From Terriglobus sp. TAA 43 (GTDB lineage Bacteria; Acidobacteriota; Terriglobia; Terriglobales; Acidobacteriaceae), in NCBI RefSeq assembly GCF_000800015.1, contig NZ_JUGR01000001.1, forward strand, positions 1-64,000: 64,000 bases of DNA. The letters are read 5' to 3'. The position numbers and the translations under genes are program-made. This document shows, one piece after another, positions 40,848 through 50,260 of this stretch. Every line of letters starts with the position of its first letter. Position 1 is the stretch's first letter. The notes beneath the pieces were generated by a model that worked only from the letters and a program-made list of their open reading frames with translations, did not search any database and was not told the DNA's origin.

Positions 40848-42964
40848 TGGCAGAGTTTCTGTTTGAGATTGGATTGGAAGAAGTTCCCGCACGCATGTTG
40901 CCGGGAGCCGAAGCAGAGCTGACGAAGCGAGTCAGCGACCTGCTCACGCGCGAACGTCTCGTCGAAGAAGGCTTCTCCGTAGAAAGCTACTCCACGCCGC
41001 GCCGTCTGGCCGTATGGGTAAAGGGCGTGATCGCGCAGCAGGCCGACGCTGAAGAAGAACTCGTTGGACCGCCGGTAAAGGCCGCCTACAAAGACGGCCA
41101 GCCCACCAAGGCTGCGGAAGCCTTCGCGGAGAAGGCGGGCATCCCTGTCGATCAGCTTCGCACCATCACCAACGCCAAGGGCGAGTACCTTGCCGCCACC
41201 GCAAAGCGCGCAGGCAAGTCGTTCTCTGAGGTTGTTCTGGCGGAACTGCCGAAGGAAATCGCGGCCATGTACTGGGCCAAGAACATGCGCTGGCGCCCGT
41301 TCCTGCCAGAGCGTTTCGTGCGCCCCATCAAGTGGATTCTCGCGCTCCTCGACGGCGCAGTCCTCCCCGTGGAATGGGCAGGCATCACCGCTTCGAATGT
41401 CACCTATGGCCACCGTGTTCTCTTCGGTTACGAGCCCATCACCATCGCAACACCCGCGGAATACGCTGACAAGCTGTATCAGGCGAAGGTCATGGTCAAC
41501 GTGGAGCATCGCCGCGAGCGCATCCGCAAGGACCTGGACAAAGCAACGCGCATCGTCGAAGGCGCACGCTGGCGCGAAGACCATCCGCTGGTCGACAAGG
41601 TAACGCACCTCACCGAGTGGCCCACCGTCCTCCTCGGCAAGTTTGAAGACGAGTTTCTGGCGCTGCCCGAAGAAGTTCTCGTAACCGTCATGCGCGATCA
41701 CCAGAACTATTTCGCGCTTGAGAATGGCGAACACAAGCTGCAACCGTACTTCCTCGCCGTGCTCAACACAGAGCCAGTGGGCGATGCCGTTGAGATCATC
41801 CGTCACGGCAACGAGCGTGTTCTGCGTGCCCGCTTCAACGACGCACGCTTCTTCTACGAGTTCGATCAGCGCGCCTCGCTGCAGGATCGCGTCGAACTGC
41901 TGAAGAACGTCACATTTCAGAAGGAACTCGGCTCGTACTACGCGAAGATGGAGCGCACCAATGCGCTCGTCGTCACGCTGGGCCAGTTCGTGCGCGAACG
42001 TGCGAATGCACAGCGTGGTCAAGTTGTGAGCGTGAAGCTGGATGCACTCACCACTGCGGCAACACTGGCCAAGACCGATCTCACGACCGAATTGGTAAAG
42101 GAGTTCACTGAGCTGCAGGGCATCATCGGCGGCTTGTACGCCAAGGCTCAGGGCGTGGACGAAGCCGCTGCCATCGCCATCTACGAACACTACCAACCCG
42201 CAGGCATGGAAGACGCCATCCCATCCACCGTTGAAGGGCAGTTGCTCTCGATCGCGGACAAGGCAGACACCATCGCCGGCATGTTCGGCCTCGGCATGCA
42301 GCCCACCGGATCGAAAGATCCCTTCGGTCTGCGTCGCGCCGCCAACGGCATCGTGAAGATCCTTGCGGAAAGCGATCTGCCGCTGACACTCGGCGAAATC
42401 GCTGGTGCCGCCACCAATAACAATGAGGCCCTCTGCGCAAACGTGAAGAGCTTCCTTGGCGAGCGCCTGGAGTGGTATCTCCGCGACATTCGCGGCGGAG
42501 CCTACGACGTGGTGAAGGCCGTCATGGCCACCGACCCGGACGACGTGCGCGATGCTATGAAGCGTGTCGATGCCGTCTCAGCAGCACGTGCAGGCGCAGA
42601 CTTCGCCGCCATTGCCGCAGCGTTCAAGCGCATGAAGAACCTCGTCGAACAGGCAAAGGCCAAGGGAGAAGTCTTCTCACCCGGCTCGAAGCTCGAGTTC
42701 CTCACGGAACCCGTGGAACGCAGCCTGTCTGAAGAAGCCGGACGCCGCGCCGCATGGGTAGAAGGTCTGCGCAAGGACGGGGACTACACGCTCGCGTTGG
42801 CCACCATCGCAGAGCTTCGTCCATTCGTGGATGCATTCTTTGACAAGGTGATGGTTATGGCCCCAGAGCCGCAACTGCGCGCCGCACGCCTGGGCCTGCT
42901 GCTGCGCATTCTGCTGGACTACAGCAAGGTCGCTGACTTCTCAGAGATCGTGATCGCGGGATAG
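40847..42964 (+). CDS. glyS: Glycyl-tRNA synthetase, beta subunit
   Basis: A 705-residue tRNA-binding subunit. It starts at a GTG (40847) that shares its G with the glyQ stop (TAGTG), giving the family N-terminus VAEFLFEIGLEEVPARMLPG. The longer frame only mirrors glyQ. Family signatures include GHRVLFGYEPI, VLNTEPVGDAVEIIRHGNERVLRARFNDARFF (quoted here as HGNERVLRARFNDARFF) and the HD-like region near KADTIAGMFGLGMQPTGSKD. The C-terminal anticodon-binding-like helices end at ILLDYSKVADFSEIV. A terminator follows 16 bp after the stop. Confidence 0.97.
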   Translation: MAEFLFEIGLEEVPARMLPGAEAELTKRVSDLLTRERLVEEGFSVESYSTPRRLAVWVKGVIAQQADAEEELVGPPVKAAYKDGQPTKAAEAFAEKAGIPVDQLRTITNAKGEYLAATAKRAGKSFSEVVLAELPKEIAAMYWAKNMRWRPFLPERFVRPIKWILALLDGAVLPVEWAGITASNVTYGHRVLFGYEPITIATPAEYADKLYQAKVMVNVEHRRERIRKDLDKATRIVEGARWREDHPLVDKVTHLTEWPTVLLGKFEDEFLALPEEVLVTVMRDHQNYFALENGEHKLQPYFLAVLNTEPVGDAVEIIRHGNERVLRARFNDARFFYEFDQRASLQDRVELLKNVTFQKELGSYYAKMERTNALVVTLGQFVRERANAQRGQVVSVKLDALTTAATLAKTDLTTELVKEFTELQGIIGGLYAKAQGVDEAAAIAIYEHYQPAGMEDAIPSTVEGQLLSIADKADTIAGMFGLGMQPTGSKDPFGLRRAANGIVKILAESDLPLTLGEIAGAATNNNEALCANVKSFLGERLEWYLRDIRGGAYDVVKAVMATDPDDVRDAMKRVDAVSAARAGADFAAIAAAFKRMKNLVEQAKAKGEVFSPGSKLEFLTEPVERSLSEEAGRRAAWVEGLRKDGDYTLALATIAELRPFVDAFFDKVMVMAPEPQLRAARLGLLLRILLDYSKVADFSEIVIAG

Positions 42965-42980
42965 ATGCTTCGGTAAAACA

Positions 42981-43018
42981 AGAAAACGCCTTCCAGTCTT
43001 TACTGGAAGGCGTTTTCT
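42981..43018. terminator. Bidirectional terminator after glyS
   Basis: A 17-bp perfect stem AGAAAACGCCTTCCAGT / ACTGGAAGGCGTTTTCT with loop CTTT. Confidence 0.93.
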
Positions 43019-43033
43019 ATTTGCAAAAGAGAC

Positions 43034-43666
43034 TTAGTTCACACGCTGCAGCGTTGCAATCAACTTCTCCGCCAGCGGCTCACCACTCTCGGTCCAAAGC
43101 AGCCGCGATGAAATGCCGCAATGCTTCTCGACGCTCAACACAAACGCCAGGAGCTTTTCCACGTTCTGTTGCAGACGCTTTTGTCCGTCCTCATCCAGAT
43201 CGCTTTCGTCCTGAACCCACGGCGTGTCGAGTCCAAAGTCCACGCGGATATGACCGTTCTGCTCGTAGCTGGAGTCGTCAAACTCCGGTCCAAAGCCGAT
43301 GACTTTTACGGTCGCCGGTTCCAGCCGCCAGGTGCTGTCAAAGCCCTCGGCGCCTTCTTCCGGCTGCCATAGCTGCCACTTGACCTCAAACTCGTAGGCC
43401 ATGTCGTCATGAAGCTGTTCGGTCGCTTCGGCAACGGCATTCTTCGCCACCGAGTCGTCCGAATCTTCAGATCGGTCGTCATTCACAAAAATGCGCTGAA
43501 ACACGGGCGACTCATTCCACCCAAGCGGAATAGCAGACGCCACGGCAATGCGGCCCTGGTTGTCTGCCACCCTGGCAAACTGTTCCAGGACAGAGGTGAG
43601 CTTCTCCGGCAGAGAAGCAAGACGGAAATTCGGGAACCAGAGGCTTAGATAGAGCTGATCGGCCAT
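43034..43666 (-). CDS. Conserved-type protein of unknown function, 210 aa
   Basis: A soluble, acidic 210-residue protein beginning MADQLYLSLWFPNFRLASLP. The frame can be read from a TTG at 43672, but the ATG at 43666 is preferred. The sequence has a mixed alpha/beta pattern (HDDMAYEFEVKWQLWQPEEG, VIGFGPEFDDSSYEQNGHIR) and an acidic cluster DESDLDEDGQ; no membrane segment, signal peptide, catalytic motif or known domain is recognised. It is convergent with glyS and divergent from the lptC-lptA fusion gene 88 bp away. Confidence 0.7.
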   Translation of the reverse strand: MADQLYLSLWFPNFRLASLPEKLTSVLEQFARVADNQGRIAVASAIPLGWNESPVFQRIFVNDDRSEDSDDSVAKNAVAEATEQLHDDMAYEFEVKWQLWQPEEGAEGFDSTWRLEPATVKVIGFGPEFDDSSYEQNGHIRVDFGLDTPWVQDESDLDEDGQKRLQQNVEKLLAFVLSVEKHCGISSRLLWTESGEPLAEKLIATLQRVN

Positions 43667-43753
43667 AACCAATATTGGATGCTACTGCACGGAATGCGTT
43701 TCATGATGCGGAAATCGGACACGCACCCCTGTTCCCTGAGAAGATAAACAGCA

Positions 43754-46054
43754 ATGGCAATGGGCAGCAGACGGGGCAGGGCAGGCGGCATTTCGGTGAC
43801 GCGTCTTCGCCGTTGGCTCCTTGTCGGCGTTGTCGTCATGCTCGTGGCACTTGCATCGTTTATCGGCATCGCTCGCTACAAAGCCCGCAAATTCCTGCAT
43901 GATCTGCCCGCAAAAATGGGCATCGACATCAAGTCGCAGGCCAACGGCTTCACTTATTCCCAATCCGTAAAGGGCCACACGCTGTTCACGCTGCACGCGG
44001 CCAAAGCGATCCAGCGGCAGAACGGCAAGACCACGCTCCACGACGTCGCCATCACCCTTTACGGCCCGGAAGGTTCGCACGAAACGGACAGCATCCGTGG
44101 CGCGGAGTTTGAGTACGACCAGAACAACGGCATCGTGAAAGCCATGGGCGAAGTGCATCTTGACCTGGCATCGCCCGCCAACGCGCAACAAAATCCCAGC
44201 GCGAAACGAATCTCTGTAACCACCAGTGGTCTGGTTTTCACGCAAAAAGAGGGCATTGCCACAACCGATCAGCCGCTGCACATTGAGTACGGCGATCTGC
44301 ACGGCACAGCGACCGGCGCTGATTACACAACAAGCACAGGCCTCCTCAATCTGCATTCCGCCGTGACCATGGACGGCACCCAGGATCGCCAGCCGGTGCA
44401 CCTCACCGCGGCTTCCGCTCAACTCGACCGCAACCAGCGCCTCGCTACGCTGCGCATGGCTCTGGTGCGTACCGGCGACATGAACGCGCAAGGTGACACG
44501 GTCGTTCTGGATGCGGGACCATCCGGTGGTATCGACGAGATCCGTGCTGACGGCCATACCTCCCTGCAAAGTGGCGACGGCATCCGCGCGCAGGCTCCAA
44601 AGCTTGTTGCTAAAGTCTCGGAACAGAACAAACCCACGCTGGTTACCATGTCCGGCGGCGTCACGCTGTCCCATCCGGAGGGCAGTGGTTCCGGCCAGAC
44701 AGCCGTAATGCATTTCGATGGTGCAGGGAACGCGAAGACGGCGGAACTCACCGGCGGCGTCACGCTCGACCATCATTCGCCCACATCGCTGGACCACCTC
44801 ACGGCTGACAACCTCGTCGCAAACCTCGCTCCGGACGCTACGCGCCACACCGTCGTGAAGGACGCCACTGCTACCGGCCACGCACAGCTCCATTCCACCA
44901 CCACAGGCAAACCAGCCAAAACAACCGCAGTCGCTGGCGACACGCTGCATGCGATCATGGCTACCTCCGGCAAGAAACATTACGTGTCCTTGCTGACAGG
45001 CAGCGGCTCCACGAGGCTGGATGAAGACGACGGCGCAGGAACCACACGCACCAGCACCGGCGACACTCTGCAGGTAAAACTACTGCCACCCGGAGTCGGA
45101 AAATCCGCGTCGTCCGTACAATCGGCCACGCAGGATGGCCGCGTGACCGTCGCCGCGAAGTCACCTGCGAAAAACGGCAAGGCGGCATCAGAAACGCACG
45201 CCACAGCCTCACACGCTGACTTCGACGGCGCCACCGGCAAGCTGCTACTCACTGGCTTACCCAGCGTCACAGGCGACGGCATGCAGATCGCCGCTGACCG
45301 CATCGCGCTCACGCAGGGCAGCGGAGACGCCGACGCAAGCGGCGGTGTTCGAGGCGTCTACCAGTCGAAGCAGAACGGTGACCCCGTACACGTTACGGCG
45401 GAACACGCCACCATCGCCGGTTCCGTGGCGAAGTTCTTCGCAGGAACGCATGCCGCCCGCATGTGGACATCGTCGTCGCAGATGGAAGCGCCGGTTATCG
45501 AAGTCGACCGCAGTACCAACCGCCTGATGGCTCATGCTCCGTCGGGTTCTGCCGCCACAGGTACGGTCCACCTGCTGCTACCCGCATCGGCCACCGGCAA
45601 GGAGAAATCCAGCGGCGTGGTTCGCATCGTCGGAACGACGCTGCTCTACGTCCCGGCGGAAGGCGTGCATCTCGCTCATGCGGACGTCACCGGCGGCGTG
45701 ACCATGCAGACCTCAGGTGCGTTGCTCACCGCGCGTCAGGCGGTTGCGACGCTGTCTGGCACCACTCCGGGCGTTCTTTCGGGCAACGTACAGCAGATTG
45801 TGGCCACCGGCGCGGTCAACATTACGCAGCCGGGCCGCACCGGCCAGGGCGAACGTCTTGTCTACACTTCGTCGGATCAGCGTTACGTCCTTACTGGAAC
45901 GCCGCAAAACCAGCCAAAGGTGATCGACACGCAGAAGGGAACCATCACCGGGACCACCCTTACGCTGCACAGCGGGGACAACAACGTGGAGGTAGAGGGC
46001 GCCGGTACGCACCGCGTTCACACCGAGGTGGAAGCCAACCCGCAGAAGAAGTAA
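43754..46054 (+). CDS. LptC-LptA fusion: LPS transport periplasmic bridge protein
   Basis: A 766-residue protein. One N-terminal membrane helix (~21-40, [19 protein letters not shown]) and the following ~150 residues ([32 protein letters not shown]) match LptC, the bitopic partner of the LptBFG transporter. The rest is a long run of beta-jellyroll repeats of the OstA/LptA type, with a clear LptA-like end: [59 protein letters not shown]. LptC and LptA are normally separate (about 190 and 185 residues). The gene is followed by lptB, which fixes the functional context. Outer-membrane LptD and LptFG lie elsewhere. Confidence 0.85.
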   Translation: MAMGSRRGRAGGISVTRLRRWLLVGVVVMLVALASFIGIARYKARKFLHDLPAKMGIDIKSQANGFTYSQSVKGHTLFTLHAAKAIQRQNGKTTLHDVAITLYGPEGSHETDSIRGAEFEYDQNNGIVKAMGEVHLDLASPANAQQNPSAKRISVTTSGLVFTQKEGIATTDQPLHIEYGDLHGTATGADYTTSTGLLNLHSAVTMDGTQDRQPVHLTAASAQLDRNQRLATLRMALVRTGDMNAQGDTVVLDAGPSGGIDEIRADGHTSLQSGDGIRAQAPKLVAKVSEQNKPTLVTMSGGVTLSHPEGSGSGQTAVMHFDGAGNAKTAELTGGVTLDHHSPTSLDHLTADNLVANLAPDATRHTVVKDATATGHAQLHSTTTGKPAKTTAVAGDTLHAIMATSGKKHYVSLLTGSGSTRLDEDDGAGTTRTSTGDTLQVKLLPPGVGKSASSVQSATQDGRVTVAAKSPAKNGKAASETHATASHADFDGATGKLLLTGLPSVTGDGMQIAADRIALTQGSGDADASGGVRGVYQSKQNGDPVHVTAEHATIAGSVAKFFAGTHAARMWTSSSQMEAPVIEVDRSTNRLMAHAPSGSAATGTVHLLLPASATGKEKSSGVVRIVGTTLLYVPAEGVHLAHADVTGGVTMQTSGALLTARQAVATLSGTTPGVLSGNVQQIVATGAVNITQPGRTGQGERLVYTSSDQRYVLTGTPQNQPKVIDTQKGTITGTTLTLHSGDNNVEVEGAGTHRVHTEVEANPQKK

Positions 46055-46066
46055 TCCGCATCCAAA

Positions 46067-46100
46067 GACTGAATCCTCAGTCCTTTAGATTTCGTCTAAA
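46067..46100 (+). other. Two tandem small hairpins before lptB
   Basis: GACTGA-ATCC-TCAGTC (46067-46082) and TTTAGA-TTTCG-TCTAAA (46084-46100) lie back to back in the 53-bp gap between the lptCA fusion and lptB, ending 7 bp before the lptB ATG. They may attenuate or stabilise the transcript. Confidence 0.4.
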
Positions 46101-46107
46101 AGTTTGC

Positions 46108-46926
46108 ATGGGATCAGCTACAGGTACATTGGAGATGGAGGGGCGGGGCGAGTCTTCGTCTTCTGGCTTGGAACTTTTTGAATCCAGCGCGGCGCTGACG
46201 CGGCACACGCTTTCCACGGACGGCATCGCCAAGAGCTATGGCGGTCGTGAAGTCGTTCGCGGCGTGAGCATCAATATCACGCAGGGCGAGGTTGTCGGCC
46301 TTCTCGGCCCCAACGGCGCGGGCAAGACTACCAGCTTCTACATGATCGTCGGCCTCGTGCGCCCCGATTCCGGTCGCGTTACCGTTGCTGGAGAAGACAT
46401 CACCCGCGCACCCATGTATCTTCGTGCGCGCAACTACGGCATCAGCTATCTGCCGCAGGAACCCAGCATCTTCCGCAAACTCACGGTGGAAGAGAACATC
46501 CTTGCCATCCTGGAAACACAGCGTCTCAGCTGGGAACAGCGCCGCAACCGCACCGCGCAACTCATCGAACAGCTCAATCTGGGCCACGTCCGTCGCACAC
46601 AAGGCTATGCGCTCTCCGGTGGCGAGCGCCGCCGTGTAGAGATTGCGCGTTGCCTCTGCATCGACCCCAGCTTCATCCTGCTGGACGAGCCCTTCAGCGG
46701 CATCGATCCCATCGCCGTACTCGACCTTCAGCAGATCATCTTCAACCTGAAGAAGAGTGGCATCGGAGTTCTCATCACGGACCACAACGTCCGCGAAACG
46801 CTCAGCGTCACCGACCGCGCCTACATCATCGCGGAGGGCCGCATCTTCCGCCACGGCACGCCCGGCGAATTGGGCCGCGACGCAGAAGTGAAACGTGTAT
46901 ACCTTGGTGAAAGCTTCCGCCTCTGA
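46108..46926 (+). CDS. lptB: LPS export ABC transporter ATP-binding protein
   Basis: A 272-residue ABC ATPase that powers LPS extraction with LptFG-C. Walker A is [10 protein letters not shown], the Q-loop region is [20 protein letters not shown], the signature is [16 protein letters not shown], Walker B is [16 protein letters not shown] and the H-loop His is in [10 protein letters not shown]. The N-terminal 35 residues are a Ser/Gly/Glu-rich extension. Starts at 46108 or 46135 are both possible and neither has well-spaced ribosome-binding bases. The reading frame upstream overlaps the fusion gene and is not coding. ITDHNVRE is diagnostic for LptB. Confidence 0.93.
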   Translation: MGSATGTLEMEGRGESSSSGLELFESSAALTRHTLSTDGIAKSYGGREVVRGVSINITQGEVVGLLGPNGAGKTTSFYMIVGLVRPDSGRVTVAGEDITRAPMYLRARNYGISYLPQEPSIFRKLTVEENILAILETQRLSWEQRRNRTAQLIEQLNLGHVRRTQGYALSGGERRRVEIARCLCIDPSFILLDEPFSGIDPIAVLDLQQIIFNLKKSGIGVLITDHNVRETLSVTDRAYIIAEGRIFRHGTPGELGRDAEVKRVYLGESFRL

Positions 46927-46959
46927 AATCTAATTTCGCTACGAAAAGGAACGAGCGCC

Positions 46960-47874
46960 ATGGCAGACATGAAAGCGATGGAGTTCACAGAAGAGCTGCA
47001 TCTGCAGCCGGTTCACCGTCCCGTTCCTGAGCCAGAAGCCGGTGAAATTTTGGTTCAGGTCCTTGCCTCTGGCGTCACCCCGACCGAGAAGCTCTGGTAC
47101 CCCACCACTCACAATGCCGACGGCACAGCGCGATCCAAAGCGATCCCCGGCCACGAATTCTCCGGCATCGTTTCAGCCATCGGGGAAGGTGTCGCAGACT
47201 ATCGTCCGGGCGATCGCGTTTTTGGCATGAACGATTGGTTCGCAGAGGGGGCGACTGCGGAGTTCTGTATTGCCAAACCCTCTAATCTTTCTCTCAAGCC
47301 AGCCTCGCTCTCCGCAATCGAAGCGGCGGCCACCCCCATTGGTGCGCTCACAGCGTGGCAGGGGCTGCACGATCGCGCAAAGCTCCAACAGGGCGAGCGC
47401 GTCCTCATTCACGGCGCGGCGGGAGCGGTAGGGCTGTTCGCAGTCCAGCTTGCAAAGTTGCAGGGTGCCTACGTGATTGCCACGGCGTCCGGGGCAAACG
47501 TCGATTTCCTGAAGCAGCTCGGTGCCGATGAAGTCATCGACTATCGCGAACGACGCTTCGAAGACGCGGGCAAGGTCGACGTCGTTTTCGATGCGGTGGG
47601 TGGCGAAACCCTGACTCGATCATGGTCCGTCCTCTCGCCTGGAGGCAGGCTGGTAACAATCGCAGCCGATGCGGAAGGAACCACGGAACAGCGAGTGAAA
47701 GATGCTTTCTTCATCGTGGAGCCCCGTGGCGACGAGCTCTGGTTTCTGTCCAACTGGTTTGATTCCGGCAAGTTAAAGGCTTTTGTCAAAGCGGAACTCT
47801 CACTGGAGGAAGCGGATCAGGCTTACAGCGGCTCCGCAGTTGGAAACCCCGGAAAGCTCGTGATCCGCCTGTAA
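46960..47874 (+). CDS. NADP-dependent quinone-oxidoreductase-like protein (MDR family)
   Basis: A 304-residue medium-chain dehydrogenase/reductase without structural zinc. The N-terminal GroES-like domain has PGHEFSGIVSAIGEGVADYRPGDRV (partly quoted), and the Rossmann motif is GAAGAVGLFAVQLAKLQGA. It resembles NADP-dependent oxidoreductases that reduce quinones or enones; the substrate is unknown. A GGAACG site precedes the ATG. It interrupts the lptB-rpoN neighbourhood and is 33 bp from lptB, so it may share its transcript. Confidence 0.9.
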   Translation: MADMKAMEFTEELHLQPVHRPVPEPEAGEILVQVLASGVTPTEKLWYPTTHNADGTARSKAIPGHEFSGIVSAIGEGVADYRPGDRVFGMNDWFAEGATAEFCIAKPSNLSLKPASLSAIEAAATPIGALTAWQGLHDRAKLQQGERVLIHGAAGAVGLFAVQLAKLQGAYVIATASGANVDFLKQLGADEVIDYRERRFEDAGKVDVVFDAVGGETLTRSWSVLSPGGRLVTIAADAEGTTEQRVKDAFFIVEPRGDELWFLSNWFDSGKLKAFVKAELSLEEADQAYSGSAVGNPGKLVIRL

Positions 47875-48029
47875 TGTTTCTCGTTCCAATTCGGGAAAGT
47901 TAAAAGAATGAATTTGCAAGCACGTTGCTTGCCATTTGGCCATCCGTGACGCATCCTTTCGGAGTAGACTTCGGAAGGCAGGTTGCTCTGTTCTCATGAG
48001 GCAGGGTCCCAGGTCTTTGCCACGGAGAA

Positions 48030-49544
48030 TTGTCTTTGCTGCTTCAGCCTAAGTTGAACCTTCGAGTTGCTCAGCGCCAGGTGCTTACACCTGGGCTGGT
48101 CCAGATGGTGAGCGTGCTCGCGCTCAACAAGCTGGAACTGAAGGAAATGATCAACGCTGAAGTCGTTGAGAATCCGGTGCTGGAGGAGATTGACGAGTCC
48201 TCAGCCAGCTTTGAGGAGCTTGCCGGGCGCGAAGGCGACCGCGAACTCTCTGCAGAACAGCAAAAGACCGAGGCCGAGCGGGAAGAGAAAGATCCATTCG
48301 ATGAGATCGACATGGGTGAATACTTCCAGGAATATCTCGACCCCGGCTTCCGCGCTTCCGGCCCATCCTTTGAAGAGCTTGATTCCCCCTCGTTCGAAAA
48401 TTTCCTCTCCAAGCCATCCACGCTGACTGATCATCTGCTGTGGCAGCTCGGCGCCATGACATTGCGGCCGGAGCTACGCGCTGCCTGCGAAGTGGTTATT
48501 GGCAATCTGGAAGACAACGGCTACCTCACCGTCGATGATGCGGAACTTGCCGCGCTCGATGAAAACGGCCACGCCACGCCCGCCCTCATGGCGGAAGCAC
48601 GCGCCGCCGTGCAGACCCTCGATCCCATTGGCATCGCCGCCAGGGACCTGCGTGAGTGCCTCCTGTTGCAGATCCGCGCTGCCCTTAGCGACACAGACGA
48701 CGCCATCCTGGATGAGGAAGAATATGAGGCACGCCAGAGCGAACTAACACTCGCCTGCAGGATTGTCACGGATCACCTGCAACTCTTGCAGAAACGTGAT
48801 CTTCGCGAACTCGCACGCCTTCTCAACGCCTCGCTGGATGAAGTGCAGTCTGGGATCGATGCGATTCGTTCGCTTGATCCACGCCCCGGCCAGCGTTACA
48901 ACCAGCAGGAAACGCGGCTGATTGAGCCGGACGTGGCCTTCGTCAAACGCAACGACGAGTGGCAGGTCGTGATGAATGAAGACGATCTGCCCAGCCTGCG
49001 CCTCAACGCCGGTTATCGCAAGATGCTGCGCCAGAAGGACACCGAGCGCGAGGTGAAAGAGTACGTCAAGGAGCGGTATCGTTCCGCAATCCAGCTTCTG
49101 CGCAACATTGAGCAGCGCAAGAACACCATCGTTCGCACCTGCGAATCCATCGTCCGCCGTCAACAGGAGTTCCTGGAGCACGGCGTCGACTCCCTCCGCC
49201 CCATGATGATTAAAGAGGTGGCGGAAGAAATTGGCGTACATCCTTCTACCGTGTCGCGAGCTGTCGCGAACAAATATGTGCACACCTCTCAGGGAGTGTT
49301 CGAGCTGCGCTTCTTCTTCAGCGAGGGCGTGAACGGCCCCGAAGGCGGTGATCTTCCGCTCATGCTGTTGAAGAAAAAGGTTCGCAAGCTGATTGAGGAA
49401 GAAGATCCGAAGAAACCTTTGACGGACGACGCACTGGCGAGTGAGCTTCAACGGCAGGGAATTCAGGTCACGCGGCGCACAGTGGCGAAGTATCGCGAGG
49501 ATATGAACATCCCCAGTACACATCAGCGCCGCAAGCGCGACTAG
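48030..49544 (+). CDS. rpoN: RNA polymerase sigma-54 factor
   Basis: A 504-residue sigma-54. Region I is LLLQPKLNLRVAQRQVLTPG, rich in Gln and Leu. An acidic region II follows (EEKDPFDEIDMGEYFQEYLD), then the core-binding domain and the HTH (KEVAEEIGVHPSTVSRAVAN). The RpoN box near the end is TRRTVAKYRE, which contacts the -24 element. The start is uncertain: TTG at 48030 sits only two bases after GGAG, while a second TTG at 48036 has ideal spacing. There is no ATG alternative. hpf follows 161 bp downstream and rapZ next, the usual sigma-54 neighbourhood. Confidence 0.96.
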   Translation: MSLLLQPKLNLRVAQRQVLTPGLVQMVSVLALNKLELKEMINAEVVENPVLEEIDESSASFEELAGREGDRELSAEQQKTEAEREEKDPFDEIDMGEYFQEYLDPGFRASGPSFEELDSPSFENFLSKPSTLTDHLLWQLGAMTLRPELRAACEVVIGNLEDNGYLTVDDAELAALDENGHATPALMAEARAAVQTLDPIGIAARDLRECLLLQIRAALSDTDDAILDEEEYEARQSELTLACRIVTDHLQLLQKRDLRELARLLNASLDEVQSGIDAIRSLDPRPGQRYNQQETRLIEPDVAFVKRNDEWQVVMNEDDLPSLRLNAGYRKMLRQKDTEREVKEYVKERYRSAIQLLRNIEQRKNTIVRTCESIVRRQQEFLEHGVDSLRPMMIKEVAEEIGVHPSTVSRAVANKYVHTSQGVFELRFFFSEGVNGPEGGDLPLMLLKKKVRKLIEEEDPKKPLTDDALASELQRQGIQVTRRTVAKYREDMNIPSTHQRRKRD

Positions 49545-49705
49545 CCGAATCTGCCGCGATCCACAGGGTCTGTCAATCTGGCAGTTGACGCGCCGCCTCG
49601 AAGGGACTAGAAACACATCTCAAGGCGCCGGGATTAACGTGGCGTTCACAGATTTCGTGACAACAACCCCGGCATCTTACCCAAGAGGTGAAGGAGGTAA
49701 GCAGC

Positions 49706-50161
49706 ATGGATCTTGAGATCACCGGCAGAGGCACACAGGTAACTGCAAAGTTGCGTGCGCAGACAGAAGAGGGTTTGGCGCGCATTGAAAAAATCCTTGG
49801 CCCCAAATGTATGGCCAAGGTGGTGCTCAGCTGCGAAAAGAATCGCTGCGAGGCGGAAGTCACGGTGCGCAACACCATCAGTACTTTCTCCTCCCATACC
49901 TCGGCAAAGGATGTCGAGATTGCCTTGAAAGACGCTTTGGACAAGGTGGAGATGCAGGCCGTAAAGGCGCGCAAGAAAGTTGTCACTACGCGCCATCATC
50001 CGGACCACGATGCCACCGGAACCATTCGCCGGCAGACCACGGAAGCAGGCGAAGTCACATCGGTCAAGAAATCGTCGGCCACCAATAAGACCGGCGTAGG
50101 AAAGGCCATTGCGGCCATTGAGGACGGCGAAATCGAAACGGAGGAAGTCGAAGCCGCCTGA
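49706..50161 (+). CDS. hpf: Ribosome hibernation-promoting factor
   Basis: A 151-residue HPF/YfiA protein that binds the 30S decoding site and inactivates ribosomes in stationary phase. The ATG at 49706 has AAGGAGG at good spacing; an upstream GTG frame is not needed. The N-terminal ~100 residues show the fold MDLEITGRGTQVTAKLRAQT ... VEIALKDALDKVEMQAVKAR. The tail (~105-151) is a Ser/Thr/Lys/Glu linker without the second dimerisation domain of long HPF, so it is longer than short HPF (about 95) but lacks the long-form domain. A terminator follows. Confidence 0.92.
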   Translation: MDLEITGRGTQVTAKLRAQTEEGLARIEKILGPKCMAKVVLSCEKNRCEAEVTVRNTISTFSSHTSAKDVEIALKDALDKVEMQAVKARKKVVTTRHHPDHDATGTIRRQTTEAGEVTSVKKSSATNKTGVGKAIAAIEDGEIETEEVEAA

Positions 50162-50184
50162 CGAGTTCTGAGTTCAGTAACGGG

Positions 50185-50216
50185 AAGAGGCATTCCATCG
50201 CGGATGCCTCTTTTCA
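50185..50216 (+). terminator. Terminator after hpf
   Basis: Stem AAGAGGCATTCC / GGATGCCTCTT (one bulged base) with a 5-nt loop is followed by TTCATTTT. Confidence 0.75.
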
Positions 50217-50260
50217 TTTTGAGTCACTCGCGGGCTATCGGGCGATGCTAGCATTTGCGC

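Noticed and set aside
40793-42196. 467-residue minus-strand frame inside glyS
   Set aside because: Antisense to glyS, no recognisable domain.
43682-44980. 432-residue minus-strand frame inside the lptC-lptA fusion
   Set aside because: Antisense to the fusion gene; low-complexity composition.
49577-49595. Possible sigma-54 promoter (TGGCAG...) before hpf
   Set aside because: The -24 part is tolerable but the -12 TTGC element is missing.
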